Assembly: GCF_047200635.1 (NCBI RefSeq)
Contig: NZ_JBJZOI010000008.1
Span: 163,011-227,010, forward strand
Reading direction: 5' to 3'
DNA length: 64,000 nucleotides
Origin: Saccharopolyspora_C sp047200635
GTDB taxonomy: Bacteria; Actinomycetota; Actinomycetes; Mycobacteriales; Pseudonocardiaceae
The notes beneath the pieces are model-generated. The model saw nothing but the letters and a program-made list of their open reading frames with translations. It had not been told where the DNA came from and ran no database searches. The stretch's first letter is position 1, and every line of letters begins with the position of its first letter. This document shows, in pieces, positions 34,047 to 42,664 of this stretch. The position numbers were made by a program, and so were the translations under genes.

Positions 34047-35582
34047 GTGTCGCAATCCTTGCAATCGGATCCGGATGATGCGGATCCGGTGCGGCAACGA
34101 TCGGTGGTGCGGCTGTCCCGGGTGAGCAAGCGGTTCCCCGGAGTCGTCGCGGTGTCCGATGTGGATCTGGACGTGCGGGCCGGTGAGGTGCACGTGCTGG
34201 CCGGGGAGAACGGCGCGGGCAAGTCGACCCTGATGAAGCTGGTCGCCCAGGTGGAACCCCCGAGTTCCGGGAGCATCGAGATCGACGGCCACCGGGTGAG
34301 CTACCAGGGCCCCGCCTCGGCGCGGCGGCTCGGCATCTCGATGGTGCACCAGGAGTTCGCCCTGGCCCCCGATCTGTCGGTGGCCGAGAACCTGTTCATC
34401 GGCCACGAACCCGGCAGCGGCGGCTTCATCTCGCGCGCCGCCGAGCGCCGCGCCGCGCGCGGCCTGCTGGAGAAGGTGGGCCTGCGGATCGACCCCGGCA
34501 AGCGCGTGGGACGGCTGTCCACCGCGCAGCAGCAGCGGGTCGAGCTGGCGAAGGCGCTCGCGGTCGAAGCGAAGGTGCTCATCCTGGACGAGCCGACCGC
34601 CACCCTCACCGAGCGGGAGACCGCGGAGCTGTTCGGCATCGTCCGCGAACTCACCGCGCAGGGCATCGGCGTCCTCTACATCTCGCACCGCCTGGACGAG
34701 ATCTTCGAGATCGGCGACCGGGTGACGGTGCTGCGCGACGGGGCGGTGGTCGCGACCCGCCCGGTCACCGAGCTCGACGAGTCGCGGCTGGTCGCGCTGA
34801 TGGTCGGGCGCGACGTGGAGAACCTGTACCCGCGCACCTACGCCGAGCCGGGCCCGGTGCGGCTGAGCGTGCGCGGCCTCAGCCGGGGCGAGGCGGTGCG
34901 CGACGCGAGCTTCGAGGTGCGGGCCGGGGAGATCCTCGGCATGGCGGGGCTGGTCGGAGCGGGCCGCACCGAGCTGGCCCGCGCCGTCTTCGGCGCGGAA
35001 TCACCCGATTCGGGGACAGTCTCGCTGGACGGCGCCCGGTTGAAGATCCGCGGACCGGCGGACGCCATCGCCGCCGGGATCGGCTACCTCACCGAGAGCC
35101 GCAAGGCCGACGGACTCGCCCTGCAGCTGGGGGTGGACAAGAACATCACGCTGGCGAAGCTGCCGATGGCGCGCGGCCTGATCGACCTCGGCGCGGAGCG
35201 GCGCATCGCCGAGCGGGAGCGGGACCGGCTGCGGATCCGGGTCCCCCGGGTCGGCAGGCCGGTGCAGGCCCTCTCGGGCGGCAACCAGCAGAAGGTGGTG
35301 CTGGCGCGCTGGTTGCAGACCGAGGCGGAGGTGCTGTTCTTCGACGAGCCCGGCCGCGGCATGGACGTGGCGGCGAAGTCGGAGATGTTCAGCCAGCTCG
35401 ACGCGCTGGCCGCCGAGGGCAAGGCGATCGTGCTGATCTCCAGCTACCTGCCCGAACTGCTGAACATGTGCGACCGGATCCTCGTGCTGCGCGAGGGCCG
35501 GATCACGGGTGAGGTCGAGCGCGCGGAGTTCTCGGAGGAACGCGTCGTCGCGCTCGCGACCGGAGCGAAGGAGGGCCAGTGA
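34047..35582 (+). CDS. Sugar ABC transporter ATPase, RbsA/MglA type
   Basis: 511 residues, two fused ATPase domains. Domain 1 has Walker A AGENGAGKSTLMKL, signature LSTAQQQRVELAKALA and Walker B VLILDEPTATLT. Domain 2 (from about residue 255) has the degenerate Walker A GLVGAGRTELARAVFG, signature ALSGGNQQKVVLARWL and EVLFFDEPGRGMD. This is the normal layout of CUT2 importers. I take the GTG at 34047 behind GGGAGG; an ATG at 34026 is the alternative. It leads a three-gene operon with permease and binding protein. The sugar is probably ribose or a related monosaccharide, but this is not provable here. Confidence 0.9.
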   Translation: MSQSLQSDPDDADPVRQRSVVRLSRVSKRFPGVVAVSDVDLDVRAGEVHVLAGENGAGKSTLMKLVAQVEPPSSGSIEIDGHRVSYQGPASARRLGISMVHQEFALAPDLSVAENLFIGHEPGSGGFISRAAERRAARGLLEKVGLRIDPGKRVGRLSTAQQQRVELAKALAVEAKVLILDEPTATLTERETAELFGIVRELTAQGIGVLYISHRLDEIFEIGDRVTVLRDGAVVATRPVTELDESRLVALMVGRDVENLYPRTYAEPGPVRLSVRGLSRGEAVRDASFEVRAGEILGMAGLVGAGRTELARAVFGAESPDSGTVSLDGARLKIRGPADAIAAGIGYLTESRKADGLALQLGVDKNITLAKLPMARGLIDLGAERRIAERERDRLRIRVPRVGRPVQALSGGNQQKVVLARWLQTEAEVLFFDEPGRGMDVAAKSEMFSQLDALAAEGKAIVLISSYLPELLNMCDRILVLREGRITGEVERAEFSEERVVALATGAKEGQ

Positions 35583-36631
35583 GCGAGCAGCCGGACCAGG
35601 GCGGAACCGAGCCGGAAGGCGGCGTGGCCACCGCGACGAAGTCGACCGCGAACCAGGCGGGTCCGCTGGGCGGGCTGGCCGACCGGCTGTCCGGGGCGGT
35701 CTCGCAGGTCGCCGCGGCCGGGGCGCTGATCCTGGTGTTCGTGGTGCTGTCCATCGTCGCGCCGTCGTTCCTGACGGCCGACAACCTGTTCAACCTGGGC
35801 TCGCAGACCTCGGTGAACGCGGTGATGGCCGTGGGCGTCACGCTGGTGATCATCACGGGCGGCATCGACCTGTCGGTCGGCTCGGTGGCGGCGCTGTCCG
35901 GGGTGCTGGGCGTGATGCTCATGGCCGACTTCGGTTTCCACCCGCTGCTGGGGATCGTCGGCGGCGTCCTCGTCGGCGCGGCGGCGGGCCTGGTCAACGG
36001 GCTGCTGGTGTCGACGGTCGGGCTGCCGCCGTTCATCGCGACGCTCGGGATGCTCAGCGTCGCGCGCGGCCTGGTGCTCATCGCCACCGGCGCGGTCGCC
36101 GTGTTCGGGGCGCCGGAGTCGTTCCGCCTGCTGGGCCAGGGGGTGCTGGGGCCGATCCCGGTTCCGGTGCTGCTGATCGTGCTGGTGGCCGTGGCCGGCC
36201 ACCTGGTGCTGACGCGGACGCGGCTGGGCCGCTACGCCTACGTGATGGGGTCCAACATGGAGGCGGCGCGGCTCTCGGGCGTGCCGGTGCGCAAGCACAC
36301 CACCTGGGTGTACGTGGTCGCGGGCAGCCTCGCCGGGTTGGGCGGCATGATCGCGGCCTCGCGCATCAACTCCGGCCAGCCGAACTTCGGCGAGGGCCTG
36401 GAGCTGGACGTGATCGCGGCCGTGGTGATCGGCGGGGCGAGCCTGTTCGGCGGCCGGGGCACGGTCCTCGGCTCGCTGATCGGCGCCTTCCTGGTCGCGG
36501 TGATCCGCAACGGTGCCGTCCAGCTCAACATCGGCACCTTCTACCAGAACGTGCTCATCGGCGTGATCATCTGGCTGGCGGTGTGGTGGGACTTCTACCA
36601 GCGCCGCAAGCTCGCCGGGGACGCGGGTTGA
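35579..36631 (+). CDS. Sugar ABC transporter permease, RbsC type
   Basis: 350 residues with about nine or ten membrane helices. The RbsC-family motifs are VMAVGVTLVIITGGIDLSVGSVAALSGVLGV, PPFIATLGMLSVARGLVLI, and AAVVIGGASLFGGRGTVLGSLIGAFLVAVIRNG near the C-terminus. A hydrophilic N-terminal tail of some 45 residues is unusual but common in actinobacterial members. Its GTG start overlaps the ATPase stop by four bases. Confidence 0.92.
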   Translation: MSEQPDQGGTEPEGGVATATKSTANQAGPLGGLADRLSGAVSQVAAAGALILVFVVLSIVAPSFLTADNLFNLGSQTSVNAVMAVGVTLVIITGGIDLSVGSVAALSGVLGVMLMADFGFHPLLGIVGGVLVGAAAGLVNGLLVSTVGLPPFIATLGMLSVARGLVLIATGAVAVFGAPESFRLLGQGVLGPIPVPVLLIVLVAVAGHLVLTRTRLGRYAYVMGSNMEAARLSGVPVRKHTTWVYVVAGSLAGLGGMIAASRINSGQPNFGEGLELDVIAAVVIGGASLFGGRGTVLGSLIGAFLVAVIRNGAVQLNIGTFYQNVLIGVIIWLAVWWDFYQRRKLAGDAG

Positions 36632-36654
36632 GCGGGACGGGGAGGTTCGCCGCG

Positions 36655-37656
36655 ATGAAGAAGGTCCTGCCCCTGCTGTGCCTGGCGGTGCTGCTGTCCT
36701 CCTCGGCCTGCTCCCTGGAGATCCGCAGGCCCACCGGCGCCGCCGCGCAGGAGGGCGGCGCGGTGCGGCTGGCGGTCATCCCGAAGGCGATCGGCTTCGA
36801 CTTCTGGGAGCAGGTGCGGGTGGGAGCCGAGTGCGCTGCCACCAAGCACCCCAACGTCAGCGTGCACTGGGACGGCGTCACCTCGGAGGACGACGTGAGC
36901 GGGCAGCAGAGCCTGCTGCAGGACTCGCTCGCCCAGGGCGTGCAGGGCCTGGTGTTCGCCGCCACCGACGCGAAGGCGCTCGCCGAGGTCACCCGCACCG
37001 CCCGCGAGCAGGGCACGACGGTCGTGAACATGGACTCCGGCACCACTCCGCAGCCGCCGGAGGTCCCGGTCTACGCCACCGACAACGTGGCCGCCGCCGA
37101 GCAGGGCACCGAGCTGCTCGCCGAGCAGCTCGGCGGGCGCGGGGAGGTGGCGTTCATCGAGTTCCTGCCCGGCACCAGCACGAACGAGACGCGGGCCGAG
37201 GGCTTCGAGCGCGGGCTGGCGAACAACCCCGGGCTGCGGCTGGTGGCGCGGCAGTCCTCCAACAGCGACTACAACACCGCCCTGCAGGTCACCCAGGACA
37301 TCCTCACCGCGAACCCGGGCCTGGACGGGATCTACGCGGGCAACGAGCCCAGCGTGCTCGGCGCGGCGGAGGCGGTGCGCCAGGCGGGCAAGCAGGGGCA
37401 GATCAAGATCATCGGCTGGGACACCTCGGAGGGCCAGATCGACTCCCTGCGGGACGGGGTGATCACCGGCCTGATCGCGCAGAACCCGTTCAAGATGGGC
37501 TTCGCCTCGGTGGACGCGGCGATCACCGAGATCCGGGGCGAGCGGCGGGAACGCCCGAACACCAACACCGGCTCCGCGGTCGTCACCCGCGAGAACCTGG
37601 ACAGCCCCGAGATCCAGAAGCTGCTCAACCCGTCCTGCGACGACCCGCCCGCCTGA
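36655..37656 (+). CDS. Sugar ABC transporter substrate-binding lipoprotein
   Basis: 333 residues. Signal peptide MKKVLPLLCLAVLLSSSACS ends in a lipobox (SSAC), so it is anchored in the membrane. The type I periplasmic-binding fold begins VRLAVIPKAIGFDFWEQVRVGAECAA and includes GVQGLVFAATDAKALAEV, YATDNVAAAEQGTELLAE, DGIYAGNEPSVLGAAEAVRQ and GWDTSEGQIDSLRDGVITGLIAQNPFKMG, characteristic of ribose/galactose-type (CUT2) binding proteins. The ATG at 36655 follows GGGGAGG. A strong terminator-like hairpin comes directly after. Confidence 0.93.
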   Translation: MKKVLPLLCLAVLLSSSACSLEIRRPTGAAAQEGGAVRLAVIPKAIGFDFWEQVRVGAECAATKHPNVSVHWDGVTSEDDVSGQQSLLQDSLAQGVQGLVFAATDAKALAEVTRTAREQGTTVVNMDSGTTPQPPEVPVYATDNVAAAEQGTELLAEQLGGRGEVAFIEFLPGTSTNETRAEGFERGLANNPGLRLVARQSSNSDYNTALQVTQDILTANPGLDGIYAGNEPSVLGAAEAVRQAGKQGQIKIIGWDTSEGQIDSLRDGVITGLIAQNPFKMGFASVDAAITEIRGERRERPNTNTGSAVVTRENLDSPEIQKLLNPSCDDPPA

Positions 37657-37672
37657 CCGCCCGCCTCCGGAC

Positions 37673-37714
37673 CACCCGGCGCGCGGGGGCGGACGGCGCC
37701 CCGCGCGCCGGGTG
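37673..37714. terminator. Convergent terminator hairpin (16-bp perfect stem)
   Basis: CACCCGGCGCGCGGGG pairs perfectly with CCCCGCGCGCCGGGTG across a 10-nt loop. It sits 17 bp after the binding-protein stop and 12 bp before the end of the convergent bcp gene, serving both strands. No T-tract is present. Confidence 0.8.
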
Positions 37715-37725
37715 AGCACCGCTGA

Positions 37726-38184
37726 TCAGCGGCCGCGGCGCTCCCGGAGGAAGGCGAGGGCGGTGTCCGCGTGCGAGGCCATGTTGAACTCGCTGCGCAC
37801 CACCTCCAGCACCGCGCGGTCCGCGCCGATCACGAAGGTGTGCCGCTTCACCGGCAGCGGCCCGAAGCGCCGCTTCACGCCGAACTGCCGCGCCACCACG
37901 CCTTCCCGGTCGGACAGCAGCGGGTAGCTGAAGGAGTTGGCCTGCGCGAACGCGGCCTGCTTGGCGACGGTGTCGGTGCTGATGCCGACCGGCTGCGCCC
38001 CGAGTTCGGCGAACTCCGCGGACAGGTCGCGGAAGTGGCAGCTCTCCGCCGTGCACCCCGAGGTCATCGCCGCCGGGTAGAAGAACAGCACCACCGCGCC
38101 GTTTCCGAGCAGCTCGGAGAGCTTGCGCTCGGTGCCGTGCTGGTCTGACAGTGCGAAGTCCTCGACGGTGTCGCCTGCGCGCAT
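37726..38184 (-). CDS. bcp: Thioredoxin-dependent peroxiredoxin Bcp
   Basis: 152-residue atypical two-Cys peroxiredoxin that reduces hydroperoxides with thioredoxin. The peroxidatic Cys lies in FFYPAAMTSGCTAESCHFRD (near residue 45), with the resolving Cys five residues later, the Bcp/PrxQ arrangement. PVGISTDTVAKQAAFA and YPLLSDREGVVARQFGV are family-typical. AAGGAG precedes the ATG. The open frame extends more than 900 codons upstream, but that is a by-product of high GC. Confidence 0.93.
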   Translation of the reverse strand: MRAGDTVEDFALSDQHGTERKLSELLGNGAVVLFFYPAAMTSGCTAESCHFRDLSAEFAELGAQPVGISTDTVAKQAAFAQANSFSYPLLSDREGVVARQFGVKRRFGPLPVKRHTFVIGADRAVLEVVRSEFNMASHADTALAFLRERRGR

Positions 38185-38343
38185 GGTCCCGCTCCTTGAT
38201 CGTGGTCGGCCCGGCCACCCTAAGCCCACCAGCGAGCCCTCCGGGGGACCACGCTCTGTTTGCCGTTCCGCCGCGCCGGGTAGGGGACGGCTGAGCGGCG
38301 AGGTGCCGTACCCCGTCGCGAACCCTTCGTGAGGAGTGCAGTG

Positions 38344-38916
38344 ATGAGCGCGAACCTGAACGGAGCCAAGGTCGCCTTCCTGGTGGCCCCGGACGGCATC
38401 GAGCAGGTTGAACTGACCGAGCCGTGGAAGGCCGTCGAGCAGGCGGGCGGCAGCCCCGAACTGGTCTCGATCAACCCCGGATCGGTGCAGGGCAGGGACG
38501 GCTTGGAGAAGGCCGACGTGTTCACCGTGGACAAGGTCGTCACCGAGGTGGCGCCCGACGACTACGACGGGCTCGTGCTCCCGGGCGGCGTGGCCAACCC
38601 GGACGCGCTGCGTCAGATCCCGAACGCGGTCCGGTTCGTCGGCGAGTTCTTCGCCCAGCAGAAGCCGGTGGCCGCGATCTGCCACGCGCCGTGGCTGCTG
38701 GTCGAGGCCGACGTGGTGCGCGGCCGCAGGCTCACCTCCTACCCGAGCGTGAGCACGGACCTGCGCAACGCGGGCGCCGAGTGGGTCGACGAGGAGGTCG
38801 TCGTGGACGCGGGCCTGGTCACCAGCCGCAACCCGGGCGACCTGCCGTCGTTCTGCGCGAAGGTCGTCGAGGAGATCGCGGAGGGCAAGCACCGCGCGCA
38901 GGCGCGCAGCGCGTGA
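38344..38916 (+). CDS. DJ-1/PfpI-family protein (type 1 glutamine amidotransferase-like)
   Basis: 190 residues of the PfpI/YhbO group linked to stress and glycation repair. Nucleophile Cys is in PVAAICHAPWLLVEA, and the acidic partner is expected in the KVAFLVAPDGIEQVELTEPWKAV region. DGLVLPGGVANPDALR is the conserved strand-turn before the elbow. The ATG at 38344 is chosen because GAGGAG lies eight bases upstream. It is followed after 24 bp by the Rv2629-like gene and a DUF2795 gene, forming a stress or dormancy group. Confidence 0.9.
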   Translation: MSANLNGAKVAFLVAPDGIEQVELTEPWKAVEQAGGSPELVSINPGSVQGRDGLEKADVFTVDKVVTEVAPDDYDGLVLPGGVANPDALRQIPNAVRFVGEFFAQQKPVAAICHAPWLLVEADVVRGRRLTSYPSVSTDLRNAGAEWVDEEVVVDAGLVTSRNPGDLPSFCAKVVEEIAEGKHRAQARSA

Positions 38917-38940
38917 TCGCCGGAGCGGAGGAGTGAGCCG

Positions 38941-40059
38941 ATGAAACTCGGGTTCCTGCAGGACGTCTACGGGTACCAGGGCCCGTTCGCGACGGTGTAC
39001 CTGGACACCTCGGCCGACGCGGAGGACGCGGGCAAGGCCCTGCAGCTGCGCTGGCGCGCCGCCCGCGAGCGGCTGGCGGACGCGGGCGCGGACGAGTCGA
39101 CGCTGCGCGCGCTGGACGAGAGCGTGGACCGCCACGAGCACCGGATCGGCCAGCGCGGCCAGGTGCTCGTCGCCACCGCCGGTGAGGTGATCTTCGGGGA
39201 GGAGCTGCCGCAACCGCCCAGGGAGGCCGCCGACGGCGAGCAGGTGCACTTCGGAACCCTGCCGAACCTGCTGCCCTACCTGCGGCTGCGGGCCTCCCGC
39301 ATCCCGCACGTGGTCGCGCTGGTCGACCACGTCGACGCCGAGCTGACGATCGTCGCCGCCGGGGCCGAGCCCCGCACCCGCAAGGTGCACGGCGGGGACC
39401 ACCCGGTGCACAAGGCGCGGGGCGGGGCGGGCGAGCTCAACGAGATGCGCGCCCAGAACGCCGTGGAGGAGCAGTGGCGGCACAACGCGAAGGAGGCCGC
39501 CGAGGAGATCGCCAAGCAGGCGATGCGGATCGGCGCCGAACTCGTGGTGCTCGCCGGTGACCCGCAGCAGCGCGGGCTCGTGCACGAGAACCTGCCGGGC
39601 GGGGTGCGGGAACGCACCGTGCAGACCGAGGCGGGACACCCGGACGGCACCTCGTCGGGCGAGAGCCTGCGCCGCGAGGTGGGCGACACCGTGGAATCCG
39701 CGGTGAACGCCCGCGTCGACGAGGTGGTGCACGAGTTCGAGCAGCAGCGTGGCAGGCAGGAGCGCGCCGTGGAGGGCTGGCGGCCGGTCGTCGACGCGCT
39801 GCAACGCGGGCAGGTCGAGACCGTGCTCTGGGCCGGCCCGGAGTCGGTGTCCTGGCTGCACGTCGGCCCGGTGCCGAACCAGGTCGCGCTGGAGCGCGGC
39901 GAGCTCACCGACATGGGCGTCTCGCAGCCGGGGGAAGCGCCGGCCAGCGCCGCCGTCGTCTGGTCCGCCGCGGGCAGCGACGCGGACCTGGTGCTGGTCG
40001 ACCCGGAGAAGGTCGAACTCGCCGAGGGCATCGGCGCCGTCCTGCGCTACGCCGCTTGA
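38941..40059 (+). CDS. Rv2629-family ribosome hibernation factor (baeRF/eRF1-like)
   Basis: 372 residues. It has the layout of bacterial/archaeal eRF1-like proteins: an N-terminal domain (GPFATVYLDTSADAEDAGKALQLRWRAARERL), a middle domain around ASRIPHVVALVDHVDAELTIVAAGAE and RHNAKEAAEEIAKQAMRIGAELVVLAGDPQQRGLVHENL, and a C-terminal L7Ae-like part (ALQRGQVETVLWAGPESV ... DADLVLVDPEKVELAEGIGAVLRYAA). Mycobacterial Rv2629 belongs to the dormancy regulon; NCBI naming links it to ribosome hibernation. The function here is inferred from family. Confidence 0.82.
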   Translation: MKLGFLQDVYGYQGPFATVYLDTSADAEDAGKALQLRWRAARERLADAGADESTLRALDESVDRHEHRIGQRGQVLVATAGEVIFGEELPQPPREAADGEQVHFGTLPNLLPYLRLRASRIPHVVALVDHVDAELTIVAAGAEPRTRKVHGGDHPVHKARGGAGELNEMRAQNAVEEQWRHNAKEAAEEIAKQAMRIGAELVVLAGDPQQRGLVHENLPGGVRERTVQTEAGHPDGTSSGESLRREVGDTVESAVNARVDEVVHEFEQQRGRQERAVEGWRPVVDALQRGQVETVLWAGPESVSWLHVGPVPNQVALERGELTDMGVSQPGEAPASAAVVWSAAGSDADLVLVDPEKVELAEGIGAVLRYAA

Positions 40060-40093
40060 ACAACACGATGAAGCACAGGAGGAACGCACGAGA

Positions 40094-40423
40094 ATGAGCA
40101 CGACGAGGGAAACCCTGAAGGCCTCGCTGTCCGCCGTCGACTTCCCGGCGGACAAGGACCAGCTGCTCGACTTCGCCCGCGAGAACGGGGCCGACCAGGG
40201 CACTGTGGACGCGCTGCGGGCCATGCCGCCCGCCGTGTACGAGAACCTCACCGAAGTGGTGCGGTCGGTCCCGCTGGACAAGGCCGCCGAGGAGGGGCAG
40301 TCCGACGCGGACAAGGCCCGGCAGAACCGCGAGCACGTCCACAGCGGACTCGCCGAACACCAGCGGGATACTCCGGTGAACCCGATCGAGGAAGAGATCG
40401 GGGAGAACCGCCGGGGCGGCTGA
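40094..40423 (+). CDS. DUF2795 protein
   Basis: 109 residues with the compact DUF2795 fold: SLSAVDFPADKDQLLDFARENGADQGTVDALRAMPPAVYENLTEVVRSV, a helical domain of unknown function widespread in actinobacteria. The C-terminal half is charged and likely disordered. AGGAGG is present before the ATG at a somewhat long spacing. It probably shares a transcript with the hibernation-factor gene 34 bp upstream. Confidence 0.82.
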   Translation: MSTTRETLKASLSAVDFPADKDQLLDFARENGADQGTVDALRAMPPAVYENLTEVVRSVPLDKAAEEGQSDADKARQNREHVHSGLAEHQRDTPVNPIEEEIGENRRGG

Positions 40424-40516
40424 GCGCGCTGCGATCGAGCGCACCGCGGCGTTACCGTTCGGGTGGCGCGTTCGACCGCCCGGGCTCCCCACCGGGCCTG
40501 ACCTGATGGGCTCCTC

Positions 40517-41419
40517 ATGGTTGAACGCCGCGGTGCGCTCCCTCCCGCGCGGCGCCTCCGCGCGCCGCACTGCCTGCTCCTGCTGCTGCTGGTCCTGATC
40601 GGGGCCTGCACGGCCACCGCCGACAGCGGTGCGGTCCGGGGTGACGCGGACCGGCGAGGGGTGACTCGCCTGGGGAACCAGGAGCCGTCGAGCCCCGATC
40701 CGGCGGTCGCGGCCGGGGTGCGCGAGGCCGGTGGACGCGCCGACCGGATACCCGGTGCCACCGTCGGCCTCGCCGTGCTCGACCGCGAGTCGGGGCGGCT
40801 GGTCGTCGGCGAGCGCGCCGACGAGATCTTCTCCAGCGCCTCGATCGCGAAGCTGTTCGTCGCCTCGGACGTCGCGACGCGCCGCGCGGAGGGGCTGCGG
40901 GTGTCCGAGGAGGACGCGGAGCTGGTGCGCCGCGCGCTGTCGGTCAGCGACGACGAGGCCATGAACGGCCTCTGGGAGCGCTTCGACGGGCCCGGGGCGA
41001 TCGACCGGATCTCCACCCGCTTCGGGCTCACCGCCACCGCGCCGCCGACCGTTCCGGGCGACTGGGGCGGGACGCGGACCTCGGCGCGGGACGTGGTGAC
41101 ATTGCTCGCGGGGGTCGCGGACCTGCCCGCCGACCGGCGCGCGCCGGTGCTGGACCCGCTCGATTCCGCCCCGCGCACCGCCGCCGAGGGCTTCGACCAG
41201 GGTTACGGGCTGAAGAGCTCCGACCGCCCGGAGGCGGTGAAGGCGGGCTGGATGTGCTGCGAAGGCGGCCGCCGCACCGTGCACAGCGCCGGGCTGATCG
41301 GCCGGGACCACCGCTACGCGGTGGCGCTGCTGTCCAGCAGGCCCTCCAGCGTGGACTACTCCCGGTCCACCGGGGACCTCACCGAGGTGGCCGAGCCGCT
41401 GCTGCGGCGCCTCGGGTGA
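40517..41419 (+). CDS. Class-A-beta-lactamase-like serine hydrolase lipoprotein
   Basis: 300 residues. The N-terminus HCLLLLLLVLIGACTAT is a lipoprotein signal with the Cys near residue 31. The penicillin-recognising fold shows SxxK in FSSASIAKLFVASD (near residue 110), an SDN-like loop SVSDDEAMNGLW in which the usual Asn is Asp, and KxG in EAVKAGWMCC in place of KTG. The Glu166-type general base of true beta-lactamases is not evident, so a DD-peptidase-like or other cell-wall role is as likely as resistance. The ATG at 40517 has no strong ribosome site. Confidence 0.8.
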   Translation: MVERRGALPPARRLRAPHCLLLLLLVLIGACTATADSGAVRGDADRRGVTRLGNQEPSSPDPAVAAGVREAGGRADRIPGATVGLAVLDRESGRLVVGERADEIFSSASIAKLFVASDVATRRAEGLRVSEEDAELVRRALSVSDDEAMNGLWERFDGPGAIDRISTRFGLTATAPPTVPGDWGGTRTSARDVVTLLAGVADLPADRRAPVLDPLDSAPRTAAEGFDQGYGLKSSDRPEAVKAGWMCCEGGRRTVHSAGLIGRDHRYAVALLSSRPSSVDYSRSTGDLTEVAEPLLRRLG

Positions 41420-41617
41420 CGTCGCGTCCGAAGGGCTTCGCCCGCTGGGAGCCGACGCGACACCGCTCCGGCGCCGGGTCGCGAAGGCCGTCGAACCCGG
41501 CGAGCCGGCCCGCCGAGCGGGTGCCCGAAAACGCCCCGCACCCGGCGGCGCGCACCGGCTCGAACGGGTGTTTCGCTACGCTGGCTCCTCGCTGCACCGC
41601 AACGAGGGGAACCCACG

Positions 41618-42637
41618 GTGAAACGGCCCACCATCGTCGACATCGCGCGCCGCGTGGGCGTGTCGAAGGCGGCCGTGTCCTACGCCCTCAACGGCCGGGC
41701 CGGGGTCTCGGCTGCCACCCGGGAGCGGATCCTCGACGTCGCCGCCCAGCTCGGCTGGGACGCGGCGGGACCCGCGCGGACCCCGGCCGACCGAACCGGC
41801 GCGATCGGCCTGGTGCTGGCCCGCACCCCGCAGGAGCTGCGCGCCGCACCGCTGCTCGGGCACTGGCTCGCCGGGGTCGAGGCCGCGCTCGGGGAGTACG
41901 GCCTCGCGCTGCAGGTGGCCCTGCCCCCGGACGCCGAGACCGAGCTCGACACCTACCGGCGCTGGGCCGCCGAGCGCCGGGTGGACGGTGTGATCGTCAC
42001 CGACCTGCGCGCCGAGGACCCGCGCCCGTCGCTGCTGCGGGAGCTGGAGCTGCCCGCCGTGATCCTCGGGGAGCACGAGCGCGGCGGCGGCGCGGCGGTG
42101 CTGCGCGCGGCCGCCGAAGAAGAGGTCCGATCCGTCGTGGAGCACCTGGCCGAGGCCGGGCACCGGCGCATCGGGCACGTCCAGTGCGGCCCCGACCTGG
42201 AGCACACCCGCCGCCGCAACGCCCTGCTGCGCGGCCGGGTGCGGGAACGGCTCGGCACCGATCTGATCAAGGCCGAGGCCGAGGCGACGGAGTCCGGTGC
42301 CGAGCTGGCGACGTGGCGACTTCTCGCCGCGGACCCGCCGCCGACGGCGATCGTCTACGACAATGACCTCATGGCGGTGGCGGCGGTCGCGCGCGCCGCG
42401 GAGCTGGGAGTCCGGGTGCCCGACGATCTCGCGGTGCTGTCCTGGCAGGACTCCATGCTGTGCCGGGTGGTGACCCCGCCGGTGACGGCGTTGTCGCAGG
42501 ACGTCGAGGACGACGCGGCCGCGGCGGTGCACCTGCTGCTGGAACTGATCGAGACCGGTGCCGCCGACGACCTGGACGTGCCACCCCGCGCGCTGATCCC
42601 GCGAGCGAGCACCGGGGGCGCGTCCCGGGCGAGCTGA
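41618..42637 (+). CDS. LacI-family transcriptional regulator
   Basis: 339 residues, normal length. HTH and hinge: TIVDIARRVGVSKAAVSYALNGRAGVSAATRERILDVAAQLGW. The periplasmic-binding-like ligand domain follows (TGAIGLVLARTPQELRAAPLL, VDGVIVTDLRAEDPR, HRRIGHVQCG, IVYDNDLMAVAAVARAAELGVRVPDDLAVLSWQDS). GTG start behind AGGGGA. It lies 27 bp upstream of a sugar ABC operon and presumably represses it until the sugar binds. I found no convincing GAAAcGnTTTC site in the 198-bp leader. Confidence 0.92.
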   Translation: MKRPTIVDIARRVGVSKAAVSYALNGRAGVSAATRERILDVAAQLGWDAAGPARTPADRTGAIGLVLARTPQELRAAPLLGHWLAGVEAALGEYGLALQVALPPDAETELDTYRRWAAERRVDGVIVTDLRAEDPRPSLLRELELPAVILGEHERGGGAAVLRAAAEEEVRSVVEHLAEAGHRRIGHVQCGPDLEHTRRRNALLRGRVRERLGTDLIKAEAEATESGAELATWRLLAADPPPTAIVYDNDLMAVAAVARAAELGVRVPDDLAVLSWQDSMLCRVVTPPVTALSQDVEDDAAAAVHLLLELIETGAADDLDVPPRALIPRASTGGASRAS

Positions 42638-42664
42638 GCGGGCGGCCGCAACGAGGAGACAGCG

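Noticed and set aside
37726..41178. Open frame of 1150 codons on the minus strand.
   Set aside because: Only its last 152 codons (bcp) are a gene; the rest is antisense to well-supported genes at 38.3-41.4 kb and is Arg/Ser/Ala-rich low-complexity sequence, typical of high-GC DNA.
40517..41419. A functional class A beta-lactamase.
   Set aside because: SxxK is present but SDN and KTG are altered and no Glu166-type residue could be placed, so only the fold is claimed.
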